NCBI GenBank assembly: GCA_021323605.1
Contig: JAJPKS010000124.1
Location: forward strand, 1 to 47,077
Source: Bacillota bacterium
GTDB taxonomy: Bacteria; Chloroflexota; Dormibacteria; Dormibacterales; Dormibacteraceae
Reading direction: 5' to 3'
Length of the DNA stretch: 47,077 nucleotides
Shown here in pieces: positions 31,968-41,232 of the stretch. The position numbers and the translations under genes were made by a program. How positions within the stretch are numbered: position 1 is the stretch's first letter; the number at the start of each line of letters is the position of its first letter. A model generated the notes under the pieces. That model was not told the origin of the DNA, did not search any database, and was given only the letters and a program-made list of their open reading frames with translations.

Positions 31968-33329
31968 GTGACCGACAGCCGCGTCGAGGCCATGGGGGAG
32001 CGCTCGACATCGGACGCATTGACACGACGTCAGCTGGTGCGGGCCCTGATCGCCGCCACCATCGGCAGCACGATCGAGTGGTACGACTTCCAGCTCTTCG
32101 GGTTCGCCGCGAGCCTCTACCTCAACCGGCTCTTCTTTCCGAGCCAGGATCCTTTCGTGAGTCTCATGGCCGCGCTGGCCACCTTCGCGGTCGGATTCGT
32201 GGTCCGGCCGATCGGGGCCATGATCTTCGGACACTACGGGGATCGGATCGGACGCAAGGCCACGCTGATCACGACACTGTCGTTGATGGGACTCGCCACC
32301 TTCGCCATGGGACTCGTCCCCACCTACGCGCAGGTGGGAGCGGCGGGCACGGTCGCCCTGGTGGTCCTGCGCGTTCTGCAGGGCATCGGGGTGGGCGGTG
32401 AGTGGGGCGGCGCCATCCTGCTGCCCATCGAGTGGGGCAACCGGACGGGCCGGCGCGGGTTCTGGGGCAGCTTCCCCCAGGTGGGACTCCCGATCGGTAT
32501 CCTGCTCGGCTACACGGCGCTCCAGGTGTCAACCTCGGCCTTCGGGAAGGACTCCTACTGGGGATGGAGAGCACCCTTCCTGGCCAGCATCGTCCTGCTG
32601 GCGGTCGGCCTCTACGTGCGCCTGGGCATTCTGGAGACACCGGTATTCGCCCGGCTTTTGGAGGAACGCAGGATCGAGCCTCGACCGGTGCTCGAGGTGC
32701 TCCGCCGGCAGTGGCGGGAGGTGGTCCTCACCTGCCTGATCTGCACCGCCGAACGAGGACCGAGCTACCTCTACACGACCTACGTACTGGCCTACGGGGT
32801 GGGCGTTCTCACCATGCCACAGGGTCAGCTCATCATCGTGGTGCAGATCGGCGCGGTCGTCTCGATGTTCACGAGCCTGATCTTCGGCCGGCTGTCCGAC
32901 TCGTTCGGGCGCAAGCGGATGTACCTGATCGGGGCCGCGGCCACCTTCGCCTGGGCGCTGCCGTACTACGGGTTGCTCAACTCACGCGTGACCGCGCTGC
33001 TGGTGGTAGCCACGGCCGGAGCCTTCGCCGCGCGCGACATGATGTACGGACCGCAGGCCGCGTTCATCGCCGAGGCGTTCAGCGGCCGCCTGCGCTACAG
33101 CGGCGCCTCGCTCGGGTACCATCTGGCCGCGATCACCGCGGGCGGGTGGGCCCCGATCATCGCCGCGGCGCTGTTCCGGGCCTACCACAGCACGGTCCCG
33201 ATCTCGCTCTACATCATGGCCTGCGCGGTAGTGAGCTTCGTCTCGGCCGCCCTGCTGAAAGAGCGGTCAGGAGCCGACCTCGCCACCGAATACGACGAGC
33301 CGGCACGCGTCGCCCCAGCGCTCTCGTAG
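31968..33329 (+). CDS. MFS transporter, metabolite:H+ symporter (MHS) type
   Basis: About 453 aa with 12 TM segments. The start of the transport domain, TIGSTIEWYDFQLFGFAASL, is the MHS-family signature (compare ProP, ShiA and KgtP). The loop 2-3 motif is GHYGDRIGRKATL, followed by LQGIGVGGEWGGAILLPIEW; the second-half copy is GRLSDSFGRKRMY. The substrate is probably an organic acid or osmolyte and cannot be assigned. GTG 31968 is preceded by AGGGGG; in-frame GTGs upstream (31929) are less likely. Codon use looks somewhat less GC-extreme than in neighbours. Confidence 0.88.
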   Translation: MTDSRVEAMGERSTSDALTRRQLVRALIAATIGSTIEWYDFQLFGFAASLYLNRLFFPSQDPFVSLMAALATFAVGFVVRPIGAMIFGHYGDRIGRKATLITTLSLMGLATFAMGLVPTYAQVGAAGTVALVVLRVLQGIGVGGEWGGAILLPIEWGNRTGRRGFWGSFPQVGLPIGILLGYTALQVSTSAFGKDSYWGWRAPFLASIVLLAVGLYVRLGILETPVFARLLEERRIEPRPVLEVLRRQWREVVLTCLICTAERGPSYLYTTYVLAYGVGVLTMPQGQLIIVVQIGAVVSMFTSLIFGRLSDSFGRKRMYLIGAAATFAWALPYYGLLNSRVTALLVVATAGAFAARDMMYGPQAAFIAEAFSGRLRYSGASLGYHLAAITAGGWAPIIAAALFRAYHSTVPISLYIMACAVVSFVSAALLKERSGADLATEYDEPARVAPALS

Positions 33330-33372
33330 CGGCGAGGAGGCGGGTGGCTTCGCCAGCCGGGCGATGGCGCCG

Positions 33373-33408
33373 GGGTGGGAGCGGCGGGCGAGGCCACCGC
33401 TCCCACCC
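33373..33408. terminator. Bidirectional terminator-like hairpin
   Basis: GGGTGGGAGCGG / CCGCTCCCACCC, a perfect 12-bp stem with a 12-nt loop between the convergent MFS and trxB genes. Confidence 0.6.
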
Positions 33409-33512
33409 GCCGGCCTGGCCAGGGACGGCCCCCGCGGGAGCGATGCGTTGCCATCGTGCTCCCCGACGGCGGCGTGACCGGGCCTCCAGCGGCCCCACGG
33501 CTGCGGTGCCGG

Positions 33513-34484
33513 TCAGACCGCCTGCGTCGCCGCCCGGCGCTCGGCGTCGCGCAGCCGGTCCAGGTACTGCGAGGCGGCCACGGCCGCGGTGGTGCCGTCG
33601 CCGACCGCGGTCGCGATCTGCTTGGTGAGCTGGGCTCGCACGTCACCCACCGCCCACAGCCCGGGGATGGAGGTCTGCAGGTCGCGGTCCGTGACCAGGT
33701 AACCGCCGGAATCGTGATCCACGTGGGGTTTCACCAGGCCGGAGTTGGGCACGAAGCCGATGAAGATGAACACCCCGCCCACCGGCAGCTCCCTCTCGAC
33801 CCCGTCCTGCACGTAGCGGACGCCGGTGACCTTGTCGTCGCCCCGGATCTCCCGCACCTGGGCATTGAGGACGAACGCCATCTTGGGGTTGGCCCGAGCC
33901 CGCTCCTGGAGCAGGGGCTGGGCCCGGAACTGATCCCGCCGGTGGATCACGTAGACCTTGGAGGCGTACCGGGTCAGGAAATCGCCCTCCTCCAGGGCCG
34001 CGTCGCCGCCGCCGACCACGGCCAGCTCCTGCCCTTTGAAGAAGGCGCCGTCGCAGACCGCGCAGTAGGAGACGCCGCGGCCCTGGAACTCGGCCTCGCC
34101 CGGCACGCCGAGGCGCCGGGGGAGACCGCCCGCGGCCAGGATGGCGGCAGGCGCCCGCAGCTCGGGGCCGTCCTCCAGGCGGGCCACCTTGGTCCCATCC
34201 GGCTCCACGTCGAGCTCACGGACGGTCTGGAACTCGCGCACGTCGAGCCCGAACTTGCGAGCGTGATCCCCCATCTTGGTGGCCAGCTCGGCGCCCAGGA
34301 TGGACTCGAACCCGGGATAGTCCTCGATCAGCTCGGTGTTGAGCAGCTGACCGCCCAGAGGTCCTCGGTCGACCAAGACCGCGCGCAGGTTCATCCGAGC
34401 CGCGTAGAGGCCGGCGGCGAGGCCGGCCGGGCCGCCGCCCACGATGATGAGATCGAATCGCTCGCTCACGTCGTCCACAACCAC
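33513..34484 (-). CDS. trxB: Thioredoxin-disulfide reductase TrxB
   Basis: 323 aa. FAD site DLIIVGGGPAGLAAGLYAAR, active-site CAVC (SYCAVCDGAFFKG), NADPH site VVGGGDAALEEGDFL with HRRDQFRAQ, and the C-terminal FAD motif LWAVGDVR. It reduces thioredoxin using NADPH. A ferredoxin gene sits 48 nt upstream on the same strand, so a ferredoxin-linked reductase cannot be excluded, although the NADPH-binding HRRxxxR motif is intact. Confidence 0.93.
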   Translation of the reverse strand: MVVDDVSERFDLIIVGGGPAGLAAGLYAARMNLRAVLVDRGPLGGQLLNTELIEDYPGFESILGAELATKMGDHARKFGLDVREFQTVRELDVEPDGTKVARLEDGPELRAPAAILAAGGLPRRLGVPGEAEFQGRGVSYCAVCDGAFFKGQELAVVGGGDAALEEGDFLTRYASKVYVIHRRDQFRAQPLLQERARANPKMAFVLNAQVREIRGDDKVTGVRYVQDGVERELPVGGVFIFIGFVPNSGLVKPHVDHDSGGYLVTDRDLQTSIPGLWAVGDVRAQLTKQIATAVGDGTTAAVAASQYLDRLRDAERRAATQAV

Positions 34485-34532
34485 GGTCGCCCGGGCGGGA
34501 TTCCCCCCGCCGGGCCGGTCCCGTCCACGCCC

Positions 34533-34820
34533 CTATCCGTGCCGGTACTGGATGCCGTAGCCCCCCTTGGGGGTGAAGCAGACGATGTTGTCGTAGGGGC
34601 AGCCGATCGCGCACGCCCCGCATTCGACGCAGTTGCCGAAGCTCACGATCGTCTCCTGCTTCTCTTCGTCCCACTCGTAGACCCCGGCCGGGCAGAAGTA
34701 GTTGCAGTACTTCCCCGTGCACCGCTCCCGGCACACGTCCTGGTTCCCGATCTCGATGTGAGGATGTCCGGTGTCCTCGACGTAGCGATTGGTGAACAGC
34801 TTGTCGGTGAGCTTCTCCAT
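34533..34820 (-). CDS. FixX-like 4Fe-4S ferredoxin
   Basis: 95 aa. MEKLTDKLFTNRYVEDTGHP at the N-terminus, CRERCTGKYCNYFCPAGVYEW, and NCVECGACAIGCPYDNI, then WxYP-like GGYGIQYRHG. This is the FixX/ETF-QO ferredoxin pattern. FixX normally works with FixABC or ETF-quinone oxidoreductase, none of which is nearby; here it leads an operon with trxB. The ATG lies nine bases from TAGACT (34830-34835), leaderless type. Confidence 0.88.
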   Translation of the reverse strand: MEKLTDKLFTNRYVEDTGHPHIEIGNQDVCRERCTGKYCNYFCPAGVYEWDEEKQETIVSFGNCVECGACAIGCPYDNIVCFTPKGGYGIQYRHG

Positions 34821-34901
34821 CCGCGGAGAAGTCTAGGGGGTCGGCCGGGAGGAGGTGGGCCGCCCGGGCGAGGTGGCCGTGGCGCCGGTCGGGCTGCGCC
34901 G

Positions 34902-34907
34902 TAGAAT
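34902..34907 (+). promoter_or_regulatory. -10 box of the cytX-thiD transcript
   Basis: TAGAAT about 37 bases upstream of the riboswitch. The -35 is not recognisable. Confidence 0.45.
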
Positions 34908-34943
34908 CCAGGCGGAGCCGGCCACACGGCGTGGCCGGGCCGA

Positions 34944-35029
34944 TGCGCGGGAGCTCCGTTCGGGGCTGAGAGGGCCGCAGGGCCGACCGCCAGAGACCTG
35001 ACCTGGGTAATGCCAGCGGAGGGAGCGCA
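34944..35029 (+). ncRNA. TPP riboswitch (THI element)
   Basis: Conserved core present: CTGAGA (34966-34971), ACCTGACCTGGGTAATGCCA and GCGGAGGGA (ending ~35024). P1 is formed by TGCGC (34944-34948) and GCGCA (35025-35029). The GGAGGG that serves as Shine-Dalgarno (35018-35023) is part of the aptamer's 3' end and the cytX ATG follows at 35031, so TPP binding should directly hide the ribosome site (translational control). It regulates uptake and phosphorylation of the thiamine pyrimidine. Confidence 0.95.
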
Positions 35030-35030
35030 C

Positions 35031-36425
35031 ATGACGACGATGCGGGAGGGCGCGGTCGCCGCGCCCGCCGGTGACCAGTTCCTCAAGGTCGAGGAGCACG
35101 GGATCGAGCCCATTCCCCCCAGCGAGCGACACGGTCGTTCGCGGGAGCTGGCCTTCCTCTGGGGGGGCGCGTTCGTCAACTACGCCAGCCTCCTGACCGC
35201 CAGCCTCGCCACCAGCTTTTTCGGGCTCGGCGTTTGGGATGGGCTGGCGGCGGTGGTGCTCGGATCCCTGGCCGCGGCCGTGGTCCTGGGACTGCTCAGC
35301 CACACCGGCCCGCGCTCCGGCCTGCCCCAGATCGCCTTCACCCGTGGCATCTTCGGCGAGCACGGAGCGCGGATCGGGGCCTTCCTCACCCTCTTCCTGG
35401 CCGTGGGCTGGTTCGCGGTGGACACCGTCATCGCCGCCCAGGCGGGGACGCAGATGGTCGGCCTGGCCGGGCTCGGGACCGGCAGAGAGACGACCCTGCT
35501 CCTCACCCTGGTGATCGCAGCCCTCAGCGTGGTCGTGGCCGTCTACGGTCACGCGACCATCAAGGTCTTCGAGACCTTCGGGGCGATCGTCTTCGGCGTG
35601 CTCTCGGCCCTCCTCTTCGCCCTCCTCGCGACCGGGTTCCACTGGACGGCGGGCCCCAGCGTCGGCGGCGCCGACTACCCGGGGGCCTTCGTGCTCGGCT
35701 TCATGTCCTGCTTCGCCCTGGTGGCCTCCTGGTTCCCGTTCGCCAGCGACTACTCCCGCTACCTGCCCGCCGACACCCCCCCGCGGGGCCTCACCTGGTG
35801 GCCGGTGGTGGGGGTGATGGTGCCCATGACCCTGCTCGGGCTGTTCGGGCTCCTCCTCCCCACCCTCGATCCGAAGGTGGCGGCGGGGCCGGGCGGGGTG
35901 CTGGCCGTGATCACCCGGCACGCCCCCGTCTGGGTGGCCCTCCCCTTCTTCGCCTTCGTGGTGTTGGGGGAGGTGTGGGCCAACTACCTGGACGTCTACA
36001 CCGCCGGTCTGGTCACCCTGACCATGGGGATCCGTCTCCGCCGCTGGCAGACCGCCCTCGGCTGCGGCATCCTGGGGGCGGCCCTGGCCGTCTACGCCGT
36101 GGCCGTGCGCGACTTCCACATCGCCTACGAGCAGTTCCTGCTCATCACCTACCTGTGGGCGCCGGCCTGGGCCGGGATCGTGCTGCTGGCCTTCCACCGG
36201 ACCGCCCGGGCGCGGCCGGCCCACGCCATCGCGGCCTGGGCGGTGGCGACCGCGATCAGCCTCTGCTTCGTCAACTATCCCAACGTCGTTCCGGGCGCTC
36301 ACGCCTTCAACCAGCCCTTGATCGACGCCCTCCACGGCGCCGACCTGTCCGGCTTGGTCAGCGTGGGGGTGGCCGTGGGTGTCTACGGGCTGTCGCTCCG
36401 GCTCCACCGGCGGAGGTCGCGATGA
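35031..36425 (+). CDS. cytX: CytX-type hydroxymethylpyrimidine transporter (NCS1 family)
   Basis: ~464 aa, about 12 TM helices. NCS1 features: [53 protein letters not shown] and [16 protein letters not shown]. The TPP riboswitch in front and thiD behind identify the substrate as HMP or a related thiamine precursor rather than cytosine. The start is ATG 35031, directly after the aptamer; an upstream in-frame ATG at 35010 lies inside the aptamer and is rejected. Confidence 0.92.
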   Translation: MTTMREGAVAAPAGDQFLKVEEHGIEPIPPSERHGRSRELAFLWGGAFVNYASLLTASLATSFFGLGVWDGLAAVVLGSLAAAVVLGLLSHTGPRSGLPQIAFTRGIFGEHGARIGAFLTLFLAVGWFAVDTVIAAQAGTQMVGLAGLGTGRETTLLLTLVIAALSVVVAVYGHATIKVFETFGAIVFGVLSALLFALLATGFHWTAGPSVGGADYPGAFVLGFMSCFALVASWFPFASDYSRYLPADTPPRGLTWWPVVGVMVPMTLLGLFGLLLPTLDPKVAAGPGGVLAVITRHAPVWVALPFFAFVVLGEVWANYLDVYTAGLVTLTMGIRLRRWQTALGCGILGAALAVYAVAVRDFHIAYEQFLLITYLWAPAWAGIVLLAFHRTARARPAHAIAAWAVATAISLCFVNYPNVVPGAHAFNQPLIDALHGADLSGLVSVGVAVGVYGLSLRLHRRRSR

Positions 36426-37210
36426 AGGTCCCGGTCGCGCTCACCATCGCCGGCTCCGACTCCGGGGGTGGCGCCGGTATCCAGGCCGACCTGAAGACCT
36501 TCGCCGCCCTCGGCGTCCACGGGACCAGCGCCGTGACCGCCGTCACCGCCCAGAGCACGACGGGGGTGAGCGGGTACGTGGAGGTGCCGGTCGAGCTGAT
36601 CCGGGCCCAGATCGACGAGGTCGTCCGCGACCTGGCCCCGGCCGCGGCCAAGACCGGCATGCTGTCCAGCGCCGGGATCATCGAGGTGGTGGCCGATCGG
36701 GTCCGGGCACACGGGCTGACCCGGTTGGTGGTCGACCCGGTCATGGTCGCCAAGGGCGGTCACCGGCTGTTGCGCGACGACGCCGTCGAGGCCCTCCGCC
36801 GTCTCCTCCTGCCCCTGGCCGCGGTGGTCACCCCCAACCTGCCCGAGGCCGAGACCCTGCTCGGTCGGCCCATCGAGACCAGAGAGGACCGCGAGCGGGC
36901 CGCCCGTGACCTGGTCGAGCTGGGCTGCCGGGCGGCGGTGGTGAAGGGCGGGCACGCCGACGGCGACGCCGAGGACGTGGTCTGGGACGGGGAGCGGATC
37001 ACCTGGCTGCGCGGGGAGCGGATCCCGACCGCCAACACCCATGGCAGTGGTTGCGCGTTCTCGGCCGCCATCGCCGCCGGCCTGGCCACGGGGCTGCCGC
37101 TCGCCGAGGCGCTGAGGGAGGCCAAGGCCTTCATCACCGGCGCCATCCGTCACTCCCTGGAGCTCGGGCACGGTCATGGCCCGGTGAACCCCATGTGGCG
37201 GTGTCGCTGA
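36422..37210 (+). CDS. thiD: Hydroxymethylpyrimidine/phosphomethylpyrimidine kinase ThiD
   Basis: A ribokinase-fold enzyme that phosphorylates HMP twice to HMP-PP; 262 aa. [57 protein letters not shown] and [18 protein letters not shown] (anion hole and catalytic base). The ATG overlaps the cytX stop by four bases (ATGA), so it is controlled by the same TPP riboswitch. Confidence 0.96.
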   Translation: MKVPVALTIAGSDSGGGAGIQADLKTFAALGVHGTSAVTAVTAQSTTGVSGYVEVPVELIRAQIDEVVRDLAPAAAKTGMLSSAGIIEVVADRVRAHGLTRLVVDPVMVAKGGHRLLRDDAVEALRRLLLPLAAVVTPNLPEAETLLGRPIETREDRERAARDLVELGCRAAVVKGGHADGDAEDVVWDGERITWLRGERIPTANTHGSGCAFSAAIAAGLATGLPLAEALREAKAFITGAIRHSLELGHGHGPVNPMWRCR

Positions 37211-37216
37211 GCGGCG

Positions 37217-37244
37217 CGCCCGGCATCCGTCCCCTGGCCGGGCG
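37217..37244 (+). terminator. Terminator-like hairpin after thiD
   Basis: CGCCCGGC / GCCGGGCG, 8-bp stem with a 12-nt loop, seven bases after the thiD stop. No T-run. Confidence 0.45.
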
Positions 37245-37341
37245 TCGGCGGACCGCGGCGACGGGTCCGGCAGGGACGCGAGCGGACGCCGTGGCCGCCG
37301 CCCGGTCCCACATCGGCCCCGAGGTGCGGTCCCGGCCGGCG

Positions 37342-37347
37342 TAACCT
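37342..37347 (+). promoter_or_regulatory. -10 box of the DUF255-lutBA unit
   Basis: TAACCT eight bases before the ATG, leaderless type. Confidence 0.45.
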
Positions 37348-37355
37348 TGGGCTCG

Positions 37356-39062
37356 ATGAGCGGGAGCGAGCACGACGGCGAGAACGGAGGGGGCTTCCAC
37401 TTCTCGCCCCGGCCCAATCGGGCGCACGAGATCCGCTGGCAGCCCTGGTCGCCGGAGGCGTTCGAACGGGCGAGAGCCGAGGATCGGCCCATCCTCCTGG
37501 CGATCTCGGCCGTCTGGTGCCACTGGTGCCACGTGATGGACGAGACCACATACTCCGACCAGCGGGTGATCGACCTCGTCAACCGGGAGTACGTGCCCAT
37601 CAGGGTCGACAACGACGTTCGGCCCGACGTCAACCAGCGCTACAACATGGGCGGCTGGCCGACCACCGCCTTCCTCACCCCCGAGGGTGACATCCTGACC
37701 GGTGGGACCTACCTGCCCCCGGACCAGATGGTGAGCGCGCTGACCCGGGTGACCTCTTACTTCCGGACCCATCGTCCGGAGATCGCGGCCAGGGTCCTGG
37801 AGGGACGACGACAGGCGGCGGCAGTCGTCGCCGCCGGCGCCGGAGAGCTGGAGGCGGGGCTGGTCGACCGCATCCTCGGCACCATCCAGGGCGCCTACGA
37901 CCCCGAGCACGGCGGCTTCGGGACCGCCCCCAAGTTCCCCCATCCCGAGGCCCTGGCCCTCCTCGCCGAGCAGTCCGTGCTGCGGCGGGAGCCGGAGCTG
38001 ATGGAGATGGCCCGGCACTCGCTGTCGCGGATGGCGACCGGAGGCATGTACGACCACGTCGAGGGTGGCTTCTTCCGGTATTCGACCACCCAGGACTGGA
38101 GCGTCCCCCACTACGAAAAGATGCTCGAGGACCACGCCGGCCTGATCGGCGCCCTGGCGGCGACCGGCCAGGGCGAGATCCTCGACGACGCGGTCCGATA
38201 CCTGGACGGAACGCTGCGGGACCCCGACAGCGGCCTCTACGCCGGCAGCCAGGACGCGGACGAGGAGTACTACCGGCAGGACGCCGCCGGCCGGGCCGGG
38301 CGACGTCCGCCCTACGTCGACCGCCGCGTCTACGCTGGCTGGAACTGCGCCCTGGCCGTCGCCTACCTCGAGGCGGACCTGAGGCTGGGCCGTCCCAGGC
38401 TTCGCGAGGAGGCAGGACAGCTCCTGGAACGGCTGTTCGAGCGTCTGTTCGACCCCGAACGCGGCCTGGGCCACACCGACCAGGTCGGAGGTCAGCTCGG
38501 CGACCAGGTCTGGGGCCTGCGCGCCGCCACCAGCGCCCTGGCCGCGGGTCTGGGGACCGCCTGGCGAACCCGCGCCCTGCAGCTGGCCGAACTCCTGGAA
38601 CGCGCTTACGGCGACCCCGAGCTGGGCGGCTACTTCGACCGGGCCGAAGGAGCCGAAGGAGAGGAACTGGGCCGTCTGCGGGAGCGGATCAAGCCCCTGC
38701 CGGAGAACGCGGTCGCCGCCATCGGCCTCATGGAACTCGACGCGCTGCTGGGCGACCCGGAGCTGGGGCTGCGGGATCGGGCGCGGCGGGCGCTGGCCTC
38801 GGTCGCCGGCCTGGCCCGGCGTCATGGCATCCTGGCCGCGGGGCTGGCCCGAGCCCTGGACCGGGCGCTGCGCGAGCCGGTCCGGATCACCACCGGCGAT
38901 CTCGAGCTGGCCCGGGCCGCCCTCGCCGTCCATCCCTACGCCGTGATCGAGCGCGCCGAGGGGGGCCCGGCCGTGATCTGCGTCGGCACCACCTGTCAGC
39001 CGCCGACCGACGATCCCGAGCAGGTCGCCCGGACCGTGGAGCGGGCGGCCGGTCTGCGTTGA
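37356..39062 (+). CDS. DUF255 thioredoxin-domain protein (YyaL/SSP411 family)
   Basis: 568 aa. The N-terminal thioredoxin-like domain (about residues 20-150) has the family motif ISAVWCHWCHVMDETTYSD, CxxC at about 54-57, and NMGGWPTTAFLTPEGD. The rest is an all-alpha (alpha/alpha)6-like domain with GGFGTAPKFPHPE, GGMYDHVEGGFFRYS and VPHYEKMLEDHA. The biochemical role is unknown; conserved from bacteria to animals. Its TGA stop overlaps the TTG start of the next gene (TTGA). Confidence 0.93.
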   Translation: MSGSEHDGENGGGFHFSPRPNRAHEIRWQPWSPEAFERARAEDRPILLAISAVWCHWCHVMDETTYSDQRVIDLVNREYVPIRVDNDVRPDVNQRYNMGGWPTTAFLTPEGDILTGGTYLPPDQMVSALTRVTSYFRTHRPEIAARVLEGRRQAAAVVAAGAGELEAGLVDRILGTIQGAYDPEHGGFGTAPKFPHPEALALLAEQSVLRREPELMEMARHSLSRMATGGMYDHVEGGFFRYSTTQDWSVPHYEKMLEDHAGLIGALAATGQGEILDDAVRYLDGTLRDPDSGLYAGSQDADEEYYRQDAAGRAGRRPPYVDRRVYAGWNCALAVAYLEADLRLGRPRLREEAGQLLERLFERLFDPERGLGHTDQVGGQLGDQVWGLRAATSALAAGLGTAWRTRALQLAELLERAYGDPELGGYFDRAEGAEGEELGRLRERIKPLPENAVAAIGLMELDALLGDPELGLRDRARRALASVAGLARRHGILAAGLARALDRALREPVRITTGDLELARAALAVHPYAVIERAEGGPAVICVGTTCQPPTDDPEQVARTVERAAGLR

Positions 39063-41128
39063 GAGCGGAGGGTCGCCGTCGCTTCCGGCGGCGGGTCGAC
39101 GCCGCCCTCGACGACCCCGGGCTGCAGCGGGCCCTGATGGAGGCCATGGTCGGCCTCCGCGAGCGGCGTGACCGGGCCTTCGCCTCGTACGACTTCGCCG
39201 CCGGACGGGAAGAGCTGAAACGGCGGCGACGGCGCAACCTGCCCCGCCTGCCCGAGCTGGTCGAAGGGTTCCGCCACCAGCTGGAGGCGGCGGGAGGGAC
39301 GTTCCACCTGGCCGCCGACGCCGAGGAGGCGCGCCGGATCGTGGGCGAGATCTGCCGCCGGGCCGGGGCCGGGATCGTGACCAAGTCCAAGTCGATGGCG
39401 ACCGAGGAGATCGGGCTCAACCGCTACCTGGAGTCGCTCGGAATGGAGGTGGTGGAGACCGACCTCGGCGAGTACATCGTCCAGCGTCTGGGCCAGCACC
39501 CGAGCCACCTGATCGCCCCCGCCATCCACCTCACGGTCGAGGACTGGGCGACGGAGCTGGGCGTGGAGCCGAACCGCGACGCCATCATGGCCCATGCCCG
39601 GGCGGAGCTGCGCCAGAAGTTCATCGACGCCGCGGTGGGGATCAGCGGGGCCAACGCCGCCATCGCCGAGACGGGCACGGTGATGATCGTCACCAACGAG
39701 GGCAACGCCGACCTCACCATCACCCTGCCCCGGGTCCACATCGCCGTCTTCGGGATGGACAAGGTGGTGGAGAGCCTGGAGGACGCGGTCGCCCTGCTGC
39801 GCATGCTGCCCCGCTCCGGCACCGGGCAGACGATCACCAGCTATGTCAACTGGGTGACCGGCCCCTCCCGCTCCTCGGACATCGGCTTCACGCCGGTGGT
39901 GGGCGCGCACGGTCCGCGTGAGCTGCACTGCGTGGTGATCGACAACGGCCGCAGCCGCATGCTCGCCGACCCGCTCTTCGCCGACGCCCTGACCTGCATT
40001 CGCTGTGGAGCCTGCTCCAACGCCTGCCCGGCCTTCATGGCCGTCGGGGGCCACGTGTTCGGCCACATCTACACCGGGCCCATCGGCCTGGTGCTGACGC
40101 CCTTCCACCACGGGAGCGAGGCGGCGAAGCTCCCGAACACGCTCTGCACCCAGTGCAACGCCTGTCAGGAGATCTGCCCGGTCGACATCCCGCTGCCCCG
40201 CCAGATCCTCGAGCACCGCCGGCGGGACCGGCCCCGCCCGCTCAAGCGAGCCCTGCTGGAGATCTGGTCGCACGACCGGGCGGCCCGTGGCGCCATGAGC
40301 CTGGCCGCCCCGCTCGCCCGGCTCTTCCCGGTGGGACCGGTGCCCCTGGCGAGGTCGCCCCTGCGCTCCCGCCTCCGGGCCGTCGCCGGCGACGACGCCT
40401 CGCCTCCGGCCACGATCTTCGCCTCCTGCCTGGTCGACCGGGTGCTGCCCGAGGCGGGCGAGGCCCTGGCCCGGATCCTTGGCGCGGCCGGCTATCGGGT
40501 CGAGTTCCCGCCCGACCAGTGGTGCTGCGGCCTGATCTGCAGCAACGCCGGCGACTTCGAGCGGGGGTCGGCGCTGTTCCGCCGGCTGGTGCGGTCCCTG
40601 GCGGGCTCGGCCGGGCCCATCGTCACCCCCTCTGCCTCGTGCTTCGGGGCCGTGACCCTCGACTCCACCGAATGGGGCCCGGACCCCGAGGCCGCGGCGG
40701 CGGTACGGGCCCGGCTCCGAGACTCCACCCGGTTCGCGCTCCAGCTGCTGGAGTCGCGGCCCGAGCTGATGCGGCCGCCCGACCGTCCCCGGCCCCGGGT
40801 GGCTTACCACGACTCCTGCCAGAGCAAGCGCCAGCTCGGCCTCGTCTCCGAGCCGCGCCGCCTCCTGGAGCTGGCCGGCTACGAGGTCGTCGACCTGCCC
40901 GACGCGGCCGCCTGCTGCGGCTTCGGCGGCACCTTCCTGCTGGACTGGCCACAGGTGGCCGACCGGATGGTGGAGTGGAAGCTGGACGCGATCGCCGCCA
41001 CCGGCTCGACGGTGGTGGCCTCCGACAACCCCGGCTGCCTGGTGCACATCCGGACCGGGGCCAGGCGGCGCGACCTCGAGCTGCGGGTGGCCCACGTCCT
41101 GGAGCTGGTCGCCGAGCGACTGGCCTGA
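39059..41128 (+). CDS. LutB-LutA fusion: LUD-domain Fe-S protein joined to a CCG-domain reductase subunit
   Basis: 689 aa. Residues ~60-300 are a LUD domain (KSKSMATEEIGLNRYLES, SGANAAIAETGTVMIVTNEG). Two 4Fe-4S motifs follow: CIRCGACSNACP (~312) and CTQCNACQEICPVDIP (~363), as in LutB. The C-terminal ~270 residues carry two cysteine-rich CCG domains, one ending in WCCGL and the other HDSCQSKRQLGL to ACCGFGGTF, as in LutA and GlpC. In Bacillus LutA, LutB and LutC are separate subunits of L-lactate oxidation; here two are joined and no lutC is adjacent. Substrate could be lactate, glycolate or another hydroxy acid. Confidence 0.88.
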   Translation: MRAEGRRRFRRRVDAALDDPGLQRALMEAMVGLRERRDRAFASYDFAAGREELKRRRRRNLPRLPELVEGFRHQLEAAGGTFHLAADAEEARRIVGEICRRAGAGIVTKSKSMATEEIGLNRYLESLGMEVVETDLGEYIVQRLGQHPSHLIAPAIHLTVEDWATELGVEPNRDAIMAHARAELRQKFIDAAVGISGANAAIAETGTVMIVTNEGNADLTITLPRVHIAVFGMDKVVESLEDAVALLRMLPRSGTGQTITSYVNWVTGPSRSSDIGFTPVVGAHGPRELHCVVIDNGRSRMLADPLFADALTCIRCGACSNACPAFMAVGGHVFGHIYTGPIGLVLTPFHHGSEAAKLPNTLCTQCNACQEICPVDIPLPRQILEHRRRDRPRPLKRALLEIWSHDRAARGAMSLAAPLARLFPVGPVPLARSPLRSRLRAVAGDDASPPATIFASCLVDRVLPEAGEALARILGAAGYRVEFPPDQWCCGLICSNAGDFERGSALFRRLVRSLAGSAGPIVTPSASCFGAVTLDSTEWGPDPEAAAAVRARLRDSTRFALQLLESRPELMRPPDRPRPRVAYHDSCQSKRQLGLVSEPRRLLELAGYEVVDLPDAAACCGFGGTFLLDWPQVADRMVEWKLDAIAATGSTVVASDNPGCLVHIRTGARRRDLELRVAHVLELVAERLA

Positions 41129-41169
41129 ACTCCCCGCTTCGGTTCCGACGGGGGTCGATGCAGCTCGAC

Positions 41170-41175
41170 TAGGCT
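41170..41175 (+). promoter_or_regulatory. -10 box of pepA
   Basis: TAGGCT about 58 bases upstream of the proposed CTG start; gives a leader of about 50 nt containing GGAGGT. Confidence 0.45.
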
Positions 41176-41232
41176 AGACCCAGACGGTGGGGCCTGGCGC
41201 CGCCGGGCCCGATCTCGATCGGAGGTGCCGAG

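Noticed and set aside
31968-33329. MFS gene as a recently transferred element
   Set aside because: The somewhat milder base composition is only an impression; no repeats, mobility genes or tRNA borders flank it.
35010-35030. cytX start at the ATG at 35010
   Set aside because: This ATG is inside the conserved TPP aptamer (GGTAATGCCA); ATG 35031 follows the Shine-Dalgarno directly.
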